Positions 47,349 through 57,089 of a DNA stretch of 64,000 nucleotides are shown here, one piece after another. Source of the stretch: CAZIJH01 sp964539655 (GTDB lineage Archaea > Aenigmatarchaeota > Aenigmatarchaeia > CG10238-14 > SCSR01); contig CAZIJH010000002.1 in assembly GCA_964539655.1 (NCBI GenBank), forward strand, positions 1-64,000, given 5' to 3'. Each line of letters starts with the position of its first letter. Positions within the stretch are counted from its first letter, which is position 1. The notes beneath the pieces are model-generated. The model searched no databases. It worked only from the letters and a program-made list of their open reading frames with translations, and was not told where the DNA came from. The position numbers and the translations under genes are program-made.

Positions 47349-49758
47349 GCAAGACGTGGAAACAATCGCGAAGAACCTGGAAAGTTTCAGGGAAAAAATT
47401 AGTGGAAAGACTTTTCTTGTAACGGGCGGCGCCGGATTTCTCGGAAGCTGGGTGTGCGACACTGCGATAAGCCTCGGCGCAAAAGTTATCTGCGTTGACA
47501 ATCTAGTTTCGGGAGTCGCAACCAATGTAGAACATTTAATGAAAAATCCCAACTTCGAATTCATCAGTTCAGACATTCTGAACTTCGACACGGACAAAAA
47601 AATCGATTACATTTTTCACATGGCAAGCATAGCTTCGCCTCCATTGTATATGGAATATCCAATAGAGACTCTTGACTCGAACATATTCGGAACAAAAAGG
47701 ATGCTCGAGCTCGCGAAAAAAAATAATTCTAGTGGATTCGTTTTCATGAGCACTTCAGAAGTTTACGGAAATCCTCCCGACGAGTTCGTTCCTACTCCAG
47801 AAACTTTCCATGGAGTCGTGAATTCATTTGGCCCGCGCAGCGTCTATGACGAAGGCAAGCGCGCCGCAGAGGCATACTGCTATTCTTTTTTCCAGAAATT
47901 CAAAATGCCAATCAGGATTTCAAGAACGTTCAACACCTACGGCCCGAGGCTCGATGTGAAGTCTAGAACGAGTTACGGAAGGGCTCTCGTGAAATTCATT
48001 TCTCAAGCCATCGACGGCCAGCCGATTAGCATTTACAGCGACGGGAAGCAGACCAGAAGTTTCTGTTACATCACAGACCAAATAGAAGGACTTTTCAGGC
48101 TCATACTTACTGAAGGTGTTGACGGGGAAGTTTTCAACATCGGGCAGGAAGAAGAAATCACAATAGAAACGTTGGCCAGAATGATTGTCAATTTTACAGG
48201 ATCAAGTTCTATCGTCGAGACAAACACGAAGCCGAACTACGACTTGAAAGATGATCCGAGAAGGAGATGTCCGAATATTTCCAAGGCAAGATTGAAGCTT
48301 GCGTACAATCCAAAAGTAAAATTGGAAGTGGGTCTGAAAAGGACGATCGATTGGATAAAAATACACGCCGAAAAGGAAAAAGAAATTCTAAAAAAAAACT
48401 TTAGATCAGGCGACATAAGAGGAGTTTACGGCAAGGATCTTAATGAAGATACCGCGAAAAATATCGGCAAGGCGTATGGTACTTTCATCGGCGGCAGAGA
48501 CGTTTTCGTCGGCAGGGATTTCAGAACAAGTAGCAAATCATTATCAAAATCTTTGATTGACGGACTAATTTCTGTCGGATGCAATGTAATTGATTTGGGG
48601 GAGGTCACATCGCCTGTTCTTTATTTCGCCGTCGCCAAAAACGGAAACAATGGCGGAATAATGGTCACCGCTAGCCACAACCCTCCAGAATGGAATGGCT
48701 TCAAACTGTGCAACCAAGACGGTTCTCTGATAGTCGAAGGGTTCGGAATGGAAAACGTGTTCGAAATTTTCGCGAGCGGAAAGTTTTTGAATAACGGAAA
48801 AATCGGGAATGTTTCCAGCAACGTCAAAATAATTGACGAATACATTGATTTTGTCTCAGGAAAGATCAAAGCTAACAAAAAATTGAAAATTGTGATAGAC
48901 ACTGGTAACGGAACCGGAGTCCTTGTTGCCCCCAAAATTTTTACCAAGCTTGGGCATGAAATAATTTTGATAAACGAACAACCAGACGGTACATTTCCGT
49001 CTAGACCGTCCGATCCTAAGAATGGACATCTTACCAAATTGAAGGAAGAAGTTTTGAAAAACAACGCTGATTTTGGAGTGGCATATGACGGAGATGCTGA
49101 CAGGATTGGGGTAATTGACGAGTCTGGAGATTTTATAGGCAATGGAAATGTAATGATAATGATTTTTTCGAAGATGTATCTCGAATCTAACCCCGGATCG
49201 AAAATAGTTTTTGACATCTGCTGCTCGTCCGCCGTTGAAGAATACATAAGAACAAACGGAGGAATACCGCTTGTTAACAGAGTCGGGCATGGCCACATAG
49301 TCAACAGGATGATAAAGGAGAATGCAATATTTGGCGGAGAATTCAGTAACCATCTTTACTTTTCAGACATGTTCAATTTTGACGACGCGGTATATGCGAG
49401 CATGAAAATTTCAGAATTGCTTTCCGGAACTCAGATGAAACTTTCTGACATAGTTTCGTTGTTACCGAAATATCCGAACACGGACATTTTTGAAATAAAA
49501 TGTTCCGACCATTTGAAATTTAATGTCGTTGACGCAGTAAAAAACAAGATCAAAAAAAATGGAATGAAAACTTTGGACATAGATGGCGTGAAAGTTTTTT
49601 CAGACAACGGGTGGGCATTAATCAGAGCTTCAAACACACAACCTGTAATAAAAATTAATGCCGAATCAAATACCTACGAGGATGCAAACAGGATTTTGGA
49701 AAACCATGCAAAGATTGTGCAGGAGGAGGTAATCAATCATGAAAATTCTAATAACTGA
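47326..49758 (+). CDS. Fusion of NAD-sugar epimerase/decarboxylase and phosphohexomutase
   Basis: The 810 residues join two enzymes. Residues 22-340 are an extended SDR resembling UDP-glucuronate decarboxylase/UDP-sugar epimerase (FLVTGGAGFLGSW, then YDEGKRAAEAYC with catalytic Tyr and Lys, PNISKARLKLAYNPK at the end). Residues 360-805 form a phosphomannomutase/phosphoglucomutase: TASHNPPEWNG (phosphoserine), DGDADRIGV (metal), GGEFSNHLYF (substrate loop, S-N-H for S-G-H) and RASNTQPVIKI (phosphate-binding). This would couple sugar-phosphate isomerisation with nucleotide-sugar conversion in one chain. I know of no common such fusion. Confidence 0.9.
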   Translation: MEMDQIIKQDVETIAKNLESFREKISGKTFLVTGGAGFLGSWVCDTAISLGAKVICVDNLVSGVATNVEHLMKNPNFEFISSDILNFDTDKKIDYIFHMASIASPPLYMEYPIETLDSNIFGTKRMLELAKKNNSSGFVFMSTSEVYGNPPDEFVPTPETFHGVVNSFGPRSVYDEGKRAAEAYCYSFFQKFKMPIRISRTFNTYGPRLDVKSRTSYGRALVKFISQAIDGQPISIYSDGKQTRSFCYITDQIEGLFRLILTEGVDGEVFNIGQEEEITIETLARMIVNFTGSSSIVETNTKPNYDLKDDPRRRCPNISKARLKLAYNPKVKLEVGLKRTIDWIKIHAEKEKEILKKNFRSGDIRGVYGKDLNEDTAKNIGKAYGTFIGGRDVFVGRDFRTSSKSLSKSLIDGLISVGCNVIDLGEVTSPVLYFAVAKNGNNGGIMVTASHNPPEWNGFKLCNQDGSLIVEGFGMENVFEIFASGKFLNNGKIGNVSSNVKIIDEYIDFVSGKIKANKKLKIVIDTGNGTGVLVAPKIFTKLGHEIILINEQPDGTFPSRPSDPKNGHLTKLKEEVLKNNADFGVAYDGDADRIGVIDESGDFIGNGNVMIMIFSKMYLESNPGSKIVFDICCSSAVEEYIRTNGGIPLVNRVGHGHIVNRMIKENAIFGGEFSNHLYFSDMFNFDDAVYASMKISELLSGTQMKLSDIVSLLPKYPNTDIFEIKCSDHLKFNVVDAVKNKIKKNGMKTLDIDGVKVFSDNGWALIRASNTQPVIKINAESNTYEDANRILENHAKIVQEEVINHENSNN

Positions 49759-50677
49759 GCCGACATACTTCCCGAAAGACATAGAAGAAGAGTTGGAGAA
49801 ACATTTCTCAATAGTTTCTAAAAAGACAAGCAGGGACGAATTGATAAAAGAAATTTCAGATGCAGATATCGTTATTGTAAGAGCCTTAACCAAAATTGAC
49901 AAGGAAGTTCTGGATTCGGCAAAAAATCTGAAATTAATCTGTTCGATGACAGCTGGGCTCGATCATATCGACATGGTATACGCAGCTTCGAAAGGAATAG
50001 AAGTTTTCAACTCAATCGGATACGCGACCACAGCGACAGCCGAATACACATGCTCAATTATAATGAACTTGCTCAGAAAGATTCCGTGGGGGTTCGAGAG
50101 CTTGAAAAATGGTAGATGGGAAGACAGATCCAAATTCCTTGGGACAGAACTCGAAGGGAAAACCGTCGGCGTTATAGGATTCGGAAGAATAGGAAGCAGG
50201 GTCGGAAAATATGCAAAGGCGTTCGGAGCGAACGTCATTTACTACGATCCATATGTCAACAAATATGCAGTGAAAGAGATTGGAGCGCAGGAAGTTTCAT
50301 TCAATGATCTGCTCAAGACTTCTGACATAGTAACAATACATTCGTTCCTGTCAAAGGAAACCGAGAGCATGATTTCGAAAAAGGAAATTGAAATGATGAA
50401 AGAAAATTCCTTCATTGTAAACATCGCAAGAGGAAAAATAATAAATGAATCTGACTTATTGGAAGCGCTGAAAAGCAAGAGGATTATGGGAGCAGCGTTG
50501 GACGTTTTCGAATGCGAACCGCTTGATGTCGGCAGCCCGCTGGTCAAGTACGCAACAGAAAACACCAATCTAGTTCTCACACCACACCTTGCTGGATCGA
50601 CATCAGAATCGATAAGAAGCGCTGCGCAGATAGTGAAAGATCACATCTCCGCAAAATTCATAAATCCCGGCGGTTAG
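49739..50677 (+). CDS. D-2-hydroxyacid dehydrogenase (SerA/GyaR type)
   Basis: The 312-residue NAD(P)-dependent D-isomer dehydrogenase has GKTVGVIGFGRIGSRVGKYAKAFGANV (nucleotide loop), IVNIARGKIINESDLLEAL (catalytic Arg), FECEP (Glu) and TPHLAGST (His). The ACT domains of true phosphoglycerate dehydrogenases are absent. The substrate is not assignable. It begins inside the end of the fusion gene (20 bases) and lies among sugar genes, so it may act in nucleotide-sugar or acid synthesis. Confidence 0.9.
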   Translation: MKILITEPTYFPKDIEEELEKHFSIVSKKTSRDELIKEISDADIVIVRALTKIDKEVLDSAKNLKLICSMTAGLDHIDMVYAASKGIEVFNSIGYATTATAEYTCSIIMNLLRKIPWGFESLKNGRWEDRSKFLGTELEGKTVGVIGFGRIGSRVGKYAKAFGANVIYYDPYVNKYAVKEIGAQEVSFNDLLKTSDIVTIHSFLSKETESMISKKEIEMMKENSFIVNIARGKIINESDLLEALKSKRIMGAALDVFECEPLDVGSPLVKYATENTNLVLTPHLAGSTSESIRSAAQIVKDHISAKFINPGG

Positions 50678-50685
50678 TTGATTTT

Positions 50686-51801
50686 ATGAAAGTCTTGGTG
50701 ACAGGCGGAGCGGGCTTCATCGGAAGCCATACGGTCGATCTTCTCGTTTCTAAAGGATTCGACGTAAGAATATTCGACAATTTTGAAAAGCAGGTTCACG
50801 GAGAAAAAAAGCCGGACTATCTGAATCGGAATGTCGAGATGGTTTCCGGCGATGTCACGAATGTCGACCAATGGGAAAACGTTCTCACAGGCGTCGATGC
50901 GGTAATCCATCTTGCCGCGATGGTGGGAATGGGACAGAGCATGTACCAGCCGGTGAAATACCTTTCCGTAAATACGATTGGAACTGCGAACATGTACGAA
51001 GCAATCCTCAGAAATCCAGATATCAGAAAAAACATACAGAAGATCATTGTTGCGAGCTCAAAGAGCATTTACGGCGAAGGGGCGTACATGTGCGAGGAAC
51101 ATGGCATCGTCTATCCAAATTCAAGAAAGGTCGACCAGCTGGAAAAAAATGACTGGGAAGTTTATTGCACAAAATGTAGCAGGCACGCCAATCCAGTCGG
51201 AATCTCAGAAGACAAGCCGGTGCAGAATCTTGCGATCTATTCGCTGTCAAAGTACGACACTGAAAGAATATCGATGGATTTCGCGGCAGCACTCGGAATA
51301 ACAACTGTCGCATTCAGGTACTTCAATGTCTATGGTCCGAGGCAGAGCCTCAACAATCCTTACACGGGAGTGGCTGCAATATTTTTGAGCAGGCTGAAAA
51401 ATAACAACCAGCCAGTAATTTACGAAGACGGAAATCAGATAAGAGATTTCATCCACGTGCAAGACATTGCGGCAGCCAACGTGCTCGCGTTGGAGAAAGC
51501 CAAAGAATCTGACGTTTACAATGTCGGAACAGGGCAACAGATCACCATCGCGCAGATAGCAAGATTGCTTTCAAAAATTTTGGGAGCCGGAATAGAGCCG
51601 GACATAACTAACAAGTTCAGAGCCGGAGACAACAGGCACGACTTTTCTGATATAGACAAAATAAAGAAAGTCCTTGGATTCAGTCCAAAATGGAAGCTGG
51701 AAGAGGGATTGAAAGACTTAGTACAGTGGTCCGAGTCACAGACCGCTATCGACAAATTTGACGAGGCAGAAAAGGAAAGGCTGAAATATTTTTCGAGGTG
51801 A
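50686..51801 (+). CDS. NAD-dependent sugar epimerase with Cys insertion
   Basis: The 371-residue extended SDR opens VLVTGGAGFIGSHTVDLLV and has the active site AIYSLSKYDTERIS (Tyr-x3-Lys). An insertion around residues 122-165 contains CEEHG and VYCTKCSRHA, as in dTDP-L-rhamnose 4-epimerase-like proteins and likely a zinc-binding or structural loop. YFNVYGPRQSLNNPYTGVAAIF and FIHVQDIAAANVLAL are as in GalE-type enzymes. Close spacing to the neighbours on both sides suggests one operon. Confidence 0.88.
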   Translation: MKVLVTGGAGFIGSHTVDLLVSKGFDVRIFDNFEKQVHGEKKPDYLNRNVEMVSGDVTNVDQWENVLTGVDAVIHLAAMVGMGQSMYQPVKYLSVNTIGTANMYEAILRNPDIRKNIQKIIVASSKSIYGEGAYMCEEHGIVYPNSRKVDQLEKNDWEVYCTKCSRHANPVGISEDKPVQNLAIYSLSKYDTERISMDFAAALGITTVAFRYFNVYGPRQSLNNPYTGVAAIFLSRLKNNNQPVIYEDGNQIRDFIHVQDIAAANVLALEKAKESDVYNVGTGQQITIAQIARLLSKILGAGIEPDITNKFRAGDNRHDFSDIDKIKKVLGFSPKWKLEEGLKDLVQWSESQTAIDKFDEAEKERLKYFSR

Positions 51802-51810
51802 ATAGGTTAT

Positions 51811-52854
51811 ATGAAAGTCTTAGTCACTGGAGGAGCGGGCCTAGTAGGATCTTACTGCTGCCAGTTCTATGCGGGTAGGGGAGACCAGGTAGTAGCAGTA
51901 GACAATTTCATGCGCGCAAAACTTTTCGGTGAGGCCGGAAACACGCAATCGAACGCAAACTTCATAAAAGACAATTTCAAAAACGTCCAGTTCCACAACA
52001 TGGATTTCAGAGAAGTGGACAAGTTGAGACCTTTGATCGAAGATGTCGATCTCGTCGTGCACACAGCGGCGCAGCCGTCTCATCCAAAGTCTATTGATAT
52101 ACCCATGGAAGATTTTGAGATAAATGCTGTTGGCACATTGAAGCTTCTCGAGTTGCTGAGAAAGCACAATGACGATGTGACAATGATAAACTGCTCTTCG
52201 AACAAAGTTTACGGTGAAAATCCAAACACAATACCGAAGATAATTGAGAAGGAGACTCGCTACGACTACGAGGACAGAGACGGAATCGACGAGACTCTTC
52301 CTACTGACGGGACGATGCACACTCCTTTCGGTGTGAGCAAGCTTGCGGCAGACACGTACGGTCAGGAATATGGAAAATTATACGGACTGAAGGTCGGAAC
52401 GTTCAGGATGGGCTGCATAACCGGGCCAATGGCCAAGGCAGTAGAGCTTCACAACTGGGAGCCGTTCTTCCTCTGGACAAACATGCAGGAAAAAACTTTG
52501 AGCGTTTTCGGATTCAAAGGCAAGCAGGTGAGGGACGTGATCGATGCGAGAGACCTCGTCAGAGCTTTCAACTTTTTCGTCGAAAATCCGAGACCCGGAG
52601 AAGCATACAACATGGGCGGAGGAAGACAGAATTCGATTTCGCTCCTCGAAGCGTTCAAGCTCATCGAAAGCATAACGGGCAAGCCGATGAAATTCGAGAT
52701 GAAACCGAAGAGAGAGGGTGATCATCAGTGCTACATAACAGATTTCAGCAAGTTCAGATCCCACTATCCCGAATGGAACATAACGATCGGTCTGGAGCAG
52801 GTGTTCAAAGACATCTACAACTGGCTTGTAACTCATCCTCCGGCACAGCAGTAG
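51811..52854 (+). CDS. CDP-paratose/tyvelose 2-epimerase-like SDR
   Basis: The 347 residues form an extended SDR: VLVTGGAGLVGSYCCQFYAGRGDQVVAVDN, AAQPSHPKSIDIPMEDFEINAVGT, INCSSNKVYGENPNTIP and CITGPMAKAVELHNWEPF, which resemble CDP-tyvelose 2-epimerases. The active-site segment reads TPFGVSKLAAD; the place usually held by Tyr in Y-x3-K has Phe, with Lys retained. It would act on a nucleotide-activated deoxyhexose or similar sugar. It is followed by a hairpin before the WecB-like gene. Confidence 0.85.
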   Translation: MKVLVTGGAGLVGSYCCQFYAGRGDQVVAVDNFMRAKLFGEAGNTQSNANFIKDNFKNVQFHNMDFREVDKLRPLIEDVDLVVHTAAQPSHPKSIDIPMEDFEINAVGTLKLLELLRKHNDDVTMINCSSNKVYGENPNTIPKIIEKETRYDYEDRDGIDETLPTDGTMHTPFGVSKLAADTYGQEYGKLYGLKVGTFRMGCITGPMAKAVELHNWEPFFLWTNMQEKTLSVFGFKGKQVRDVIDARDLVRAFNFFVENPRPGEAYNMGGGRQNSISLLEAFKLIESITGKPMKFEMKPKREGDHQCYITDFSKFRSHYPEWNITIGLEQVFKDIYNWLVTHPPAQQ

Positions 52855-52863
52855 AACTAAGTT

Positions 52864-52910
52864 CCAATCTTTAATTAACTCCAGCAGCGAATTAAAATTG
52901 GAGAGTTTTT
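52864..52910 (+). terminator. Hairpin plus T-run before the WecB-like gene
   Basis: CCAATCTTTAATT (52864-52876) pairs with AATTAAAATTGG (52890-52901) with one unpaired base, and a T5 run follows at 52906-52910, just before GTG 52912. It may end transcripts of the upstream nucleotide-sugar genes or serve as an attenuator for the downstream glycosyltransferase genes. Confidence 0.45.
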
Positions 52911-52911
52911 C

Positions 52912-53991
52912 GTGATACACATAGTCTACGGGACGAGGGCAGAAATCATAAAATTTTCCCCGCTCATCAAGGAACTGGCAAGAAGGAAACTAAATTTCAA
53001 AGTAATTGACACAGGCGACCATGACACAAGCGAGATACGCAGAGAACTGAAGCTGCGCACACCGGACTACTATTTTGGTAAATCTTTGAGGGAAGTCTGG
53101 TCGAAAATGTTTTTTCCCGCAGCAGCCGCATTAACGTTGGCTTGGGGATTTTCTACCTTCCTCAGGCTGCTAAAAATATTTTCTAAAGAGGGCGAAGTCA
53201 TAGTCTACCACGGCAATACAAAGATAATTCCACTGGTGGCGCTTGCAAAAAAGATCCTGTTTTTCAAAAAACTTACGCTGGTCCATTACGAATCTGGGAT
53301 GAGGGGGAAAACAAACGAATCGTCCTCGTTCGATTTTTATGCAAAGTTCGGTGACAAGTTTTCGGACGTCCTGTTTGTGCAATCGGAAAGCTGCAGACGA
53401 AATATTTTGAAAGAAAAAATCAAAGGGAAAATTGTTTTTATCGGAGACACGGTTCCGGATGTGATCAAAGAAGTGACGAAAATAAAACCTGGCGCAAGTT
53501 TGCGAAAAGGAAAATACGTGTTGGTAAATTCCACGAGATCAATAACAAGCGGTGGCAAGGCGTCCGAATTTGTAAACATAATAAACAATTCGCCGATCGA
53601 TGTTGTGCTATCGCTCAACCCGAGGATGGTGTACAATCTGAAAAAATTCGGTGCATATGAAAAAATTGATTTCGGCAAAGTAGAATTGTTCAAAAGTTCC
53701 AGCTACGTCGATTTCATTCGTGAAATGAAAAATTCAAAATTCGTAATTACAGACAGCCAGGGAGTGCAGCAGGAAAGCGTAGCTCTCGGAAAACCGTGCA
53801 TAGTTTTGAACGATTTTATCCAAATGCCCGAGCTGAAGAAAACAGGTTTGATTAATGTGGCAGGATTTGACAGCGGAAAGATATTGAAAATTTTAAACGG
53901 GAAAAATAATTTTAAAAATGTTAAAAGCAAAACAAATTCGAGCAGCAAATCCACCAAAACCGCCGCAGACTATTTGGAGGAACTCGTATGA
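52912..53991 (+). CDS. wecB: UDP-GlcNAc 2-epimerase family protein
   Basis: The 359 residues begin IHIVYGTRAEIIKFSPLIKEL, the typical UDP-N-acetylglucosamine 2-epimerase opening, and have VHYESGMRGK, VLFVQSESCRRNILKE, VIGDTVPDVI-like and FVITDSQGVQQESVALGKPCIVL. It would make UDP-ManNAc or an analogous sugar. The middle has a longer loop with hydrophobic segment (FFPAAAALTLAWGFSTFLRLLKIF). The start is GTG 52912. It overlaps the next glycosyltransferase by four bases. Confidence 0.88.
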   Translation: MIHIVYGTRAEIIKFSPLIKELARRKLNFKVIDTGDHDTSEIRRELKLRTPDYYFGKSLREVWSKMFFPAAAALTLAWGFSTFLRLLKIFSKEGEVIVYHGNTKIIPLVALAKKILFFKKLTLVHYESGMRGKTNESSSFDFYAKFGDKFSDVLFVQSESCRRNILKEKIKGKIVFIGDTVPDVIKEVTKIKPGASLRKGKYVLVNSTRSITSGGKASEFVNIINNSPIDVVLSLNPRMVYNLKKFGAYEKIDFGKVELFKSSSYVDFIREMKNSKFVITDSQGVQQESVALGKPCIVLNDFIQMPELKKTGLINVAGFDSGKILKILNGKNNFKNVKSKTNSSSKSTKTAADYLEELV

Positions 53992-55100
53992 AAATTCTGA
54001 TGCTTTGCCCGATGTTGAGTAGCAGCTCGTTCATTACGACCTATCCTCCGGCAAAAATATTGTCAAAGAAACACGAAGTGACCATAGTCGGGCCACTTTT
54101 CGGAAAAGAAAGTCCGTACGTGAAAGACAGCTCGTTAAAATTTGAATATATCGAACCTGTAGTTAGACATCCTGTGCAAGTAGGAATGCTGAGCCTTTTC
54201 CCTAAAAATTTTTCACGTCTCATGAAAAATGATTACGATGTTGTGCATGTCTTCAAACTTCTACCGCACACCGCTCCAGCGGCGGCTTTCGCAAAGAAGT
54301 TCACAAAGAAACCGCTGGTTCTTTCGATAGACGACTATGACGCAGTTGGTGGTGGTAACAACCCAGTCAAGAAAATGTTTCTGAAATGGGCTGAAAAATC
54401 TTACAAGTCCGCAGACTCCATATCAGTCTCGACAACATTTTTGCAGTCGATCTACGGGGGCGAAGTGATATATCAAGTGGCGAACGAGGAAATTTTTTTG
54501 GACCAGAAAATCGACGGCGACGAAATCCGCAAAAAATACGGGCTCGAAGACAAGATTGTTATTTTGCATGCTGGAACTTTGTACGAGCACAAGGGAGTGG
54601 ACCTTCTTATAAAAGCCGTGCAGAAAATCGGAAGGCCCGACGTGAAGTTGCTGATTGTCGGCGGCACGATAAACAACAACGAGATAGAATATTACAAAAA
54701 CATTGCGGGAGAAGAAACAATTTTCACAGGGCATGTGCCGATACAGGAAATTCCGAAATTTGTGGCAGCATGCGACATATACGCGATTCCCACGAAGCTT
54801 ACGGACTACACGAGAGTCGAATTGCCTGCAAAAATTTTCGAGCCAATGATGATGGGCAAAGCGATAATATCCACTTCCATATCCGACGTGCCTGAAATTC
54901 TTGACAACGGAAATGCGGGAATAGTAGTGGAACCTAACAGCGTTGATTCTCTGGCAGATGGTCTCGACAAGCTGATCAACGAAAAAATTTTAAGGAAAAA
55001 GATTGGAATCAAAGCAAAGGAAAGGTACATTGAAAACTACAGCTACGAGAATATCGAGAAGAAGTTGAATGTTGTTTATTCGAAGGTGGGCGTCTCATGA
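53988..55100 (+). CDS. GT4-type glycosyltransferase
   Basis: The 370-residue GT-B protein has an N-terminal acceptor half (ILMLCPMLSSSSFITTYPPAKIL) and a donor half with KIVILHAGTLYEHKGVDLLIKAV, ETIFTGHVPIQEIPKFVAACDIYAIP and the end VELPAKIFEPMMMGKAIIST with the ExxxxxxxE-like acidic pair. It transfers a sugar from a nucleotide donor to a lipid-linked glycan or protein. Four-base overlaps on both ends show coupling with the neighbours. Confidence 0.9.
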   Translation: MKILMLCPMLSSSSFITTYPPAKILSKKHEVTIVGPLFGKESPYVKDSSLKFEYIEPVVRHPVQVGMLSLFPKNFSRLMKNDYDVVHVFKLLPHTAPAAAFAKKFTKKPLVLSIDDYDAVGGGNNPVKKMFLKWAEKSYKSADSISVSTTFLQSIYGGEVIYQVANEEIFLDQKIDGDEIRKKYGLEDKIVILHAGTLYEHKGVDLLIKAVQKIGRPDVKLLIVGGTINNNEIEYYKNIAGEETIFTGHVPIQEIPKFVAACDIYAIPTKLTDYTRVELPAKIFEPMMMGKAIISTSISDVPEILDNGNAGIVVEPNSVDSLADGLDKLINEKILRKKIGIKAKERYIENYSYENIEKKLNVVYSKVGVS

Positions 55101-56176
55101 AAATAACCTTACTTGGCCACACAGTCCCTTACAGCGGAGTCACTGGAGTGAGCAGAGGAATCAGCAAATACATTTACAATCTCGGGCAGGGACTGGTGAA
55201 TGACGGCAATGACGTCAGACTTTACGTAAGGGACGACGGCTTTCATGCAAGAGAAAACTGGGTGAAAAAAATACCAGCACCAACATTCTCCTGGATTCCG
55301 TATCCGATTTTCGCGTTGCCAAAAATTCTGATGACGAAATCCGACATATTCCATTCGGATTGGATCACAACAGGATACCCGTTGGTCGTGGCGAGAAAAA
55401 AACATGTCGTCGTGTCTGCGCATGATGTGATACCATTTACATACGACTGGAAAAATCTCTCTCCTGGAGATAAGATACGGACTATGTGGTACATGAAATG
55501 TTTCAACGCAATCAAGAATGCAAATGCAATAATTTTCATGTCAGAGTACGCGAGAAGCGAAGCAAAAAAATACACTGACTTGAAAGACGACCAGATGTTC
55601 GTTGTTCACAACGGAATAGACCATTCGGCATTTTTCCCAGTAAAAAAACAGAAGCACAAAAAATTAAGGATCGGATATTTCGGCGGACTGGACGGAAGGA
55701 AAAATGTAACCTTGCTCGTAGAGAGCTTCAAAATTCTGAACAAGATTTACGACAATTTGGAATTGCATGTCGGAGGCACCGGGAAAAATCTTGAAACATT
55801 CAGAAAAATGAAGATTCCAAACGCGCATTTTTACGGATACATACCCGACTCGAAGCTAAACGAATTCTGCAACTCGCTGGACATATTCGTGTTCCCCTCC
55901 CTCCAGGAAGGGTTTGGATTCATGCTGCTAGAAGCTATGTCGTGCGGTGTGCCGACGGTTGCGGTAAATTCCGGAAGTTCGCAGGAGATTGCTGGCAAAA
56001 ATTCGCTCATGGTTCAGCCCATCATCGAAAGCATGGTAAAGGGGATTTCAAAACTGATCGAAAGCGAGAAATTGAGAGACAAACTCGCCGTCGGCGGACT
56101 AGACAGGTCCAATGAATTCACATGGGAGAAGTGTACCAACGACACTTTAAATATTTATGAACGAATTATTGAGTAG
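55097..56176 (+). CDS. GT4-type glycosyltransferase
   Basis: The 359-residue GT-B enzyme opens ITLLGHTVPYSGVTGVSRGISKY and holds MFVVHNGIDHSAFFPVKKQK, LRIGYFGGLDGRKNVTLLVESF and the E-x7-E line FPSLQEGFGFMLLEAMSCGVPTVAVNSGSS. It overlaps the preceding gene by four bases and precedes an epimerase by six. Donor and acceptor are unknown. Confidence 0.92.
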   Translation: MKITLLGHTVPYSGVTGVSRGISKYIYNLGQGLVNDGNDVRLYVRDDGFHARENWVKKIPAPTFSWIPYPIFALPKILMTKSDIFHSDWITTGYPLVVARKKHVVVSAHDVIPFTYDWKNLSPGDKIRTMWYMKCFNAIKNANAIIFMSEYARSEAKKYTDLKDDQMFVVHNGIDHSAFFPVKKQKHKKLRIGYFGGLDGRKNVTLLVESFKILNKIYDNLELHVGGTGKNLETFRKMKIPNAHFYGYIPDSKLNEFCNSLDIFVFPSLQEGFGFMLLEAMSCGVPTVAVNSGSSQEIAGKNSLMVQPIIESMVKGISKLIESEKLRDKLAVGGLDRSNEFTWEKCTNDTLNIYERIIE

Positions 56177-56182
56177 GATTTT

Positions 56183-57058
56183 ATGAAGCTGCTTGTCACA
56201 GGAGGTTCTGGTTTCATAGGTTCCCATCTGATCGAAAGGCTGGGGGCAGAAAACGAAATTGTGAATGTTGATATCGTGCAGCAGAGCAGCACTCACAAAT
56301 CCCAATTTGTGAATTGCGATATAACAGATTATAAGATGCTCGCCGAGAAGCTAGGCGACAAGGTCAAAAATTTTGACGCGATCGTACATCTTGCAGCTCT
56401 TTCGCGCGAGGTGGAAAGCAACAAGAATCCGGAGGTGTATTTCAAGACGAATGTCGACGGGACAATCAACATGCTCAGAATTGCGCGAGACTTCGGAATC
56501 AAAAAATTCATTTTCGCTTCTACTTATTTGGTCTACGGCGATCGGACAGAGATGCCGGTCAACGAGGAAACCGTCCTGAATCCAAGAAGCATATATGCGT
56601 CCACAAAAGCCGCCGCCGAGTTCTTTTGCAACTCGTTCCGATACATTTACGGAATAGATTCAATAATTTTCAGGCAGGCTCTTGTTTACGGAAAAAACGA
56701 TCTCGAGAAGCGTGTTGTAAAACTGTTTATCGAGAAAGCAAGAAACGGCGAAAAGATTTCCGTATTTGGAAATAAGATTCTCGACTTCATTCATGTCAGC
56801 GACGTAGTCGACGCGTATACAAAAGCACTTTCGTACAGCAAGTCGGACACTTTCAATCTTGCCTCTGGAAAAGGAATTTCATTGGTCGAGTTGGCGGATA
56901 GCGTCAAGAAAATCATCAATCCGAATGTCGAAATACAGAAAGAGCAACAGCATGCCGGAGACGTGAGCACGTTCATTGCAGACATCTCAAAGTCGAGGAA
57001 CATTTTAGGGTTCGAGCCGAAAAACAATCTAATCGAATTTATCGAATCGGAAAAATAA
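56183..57058 (+). CDS. NAD-dependent sugar epimerase/dehydratase (short)
   Basis: This 291-residue extended SDR, compact for the family, has LVTGGSGFIGSHLIERLG, AIVHLAALSREVESN, FIFASTYLVYGD, SIYASTKAAAEFF (Tyr-x3-Lys) and FIHVSDVVDAYTKAL. It likely converts a nucleotide sugar (4-epimerase or dehydratase) and is embedded between glycosyltransferases. Confidence 0.9.
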   Translation: MKLLVTGGSGFIGSHLIERLGAENEIVNVDIVQQSSTHKSQFVNCDITDYKMLAEKLGDKVKNFDAIVHLAALSREVESNKNPEVYFKTNVDGTINMLRIARDFGIKKFIFASTYLVYGDRTEMPVNEETVLNPRSIYASTKAAAEFFCNSFRYIYGIDSIIFRQALVYGKNDLEKRVVKLFIEKARNGEKISVFGNKILDFIHVSDVVDAYTKALSYSKSDTFNLASGKGISLVELADSVKKIINPNVEIQKEQQHAGDVSTFIADISKSRNILGFEPKNNLIEFIESEK

Positions 57059-57089
57059 TTTTTATTCGTCAACAATCATAAGTGATAGC

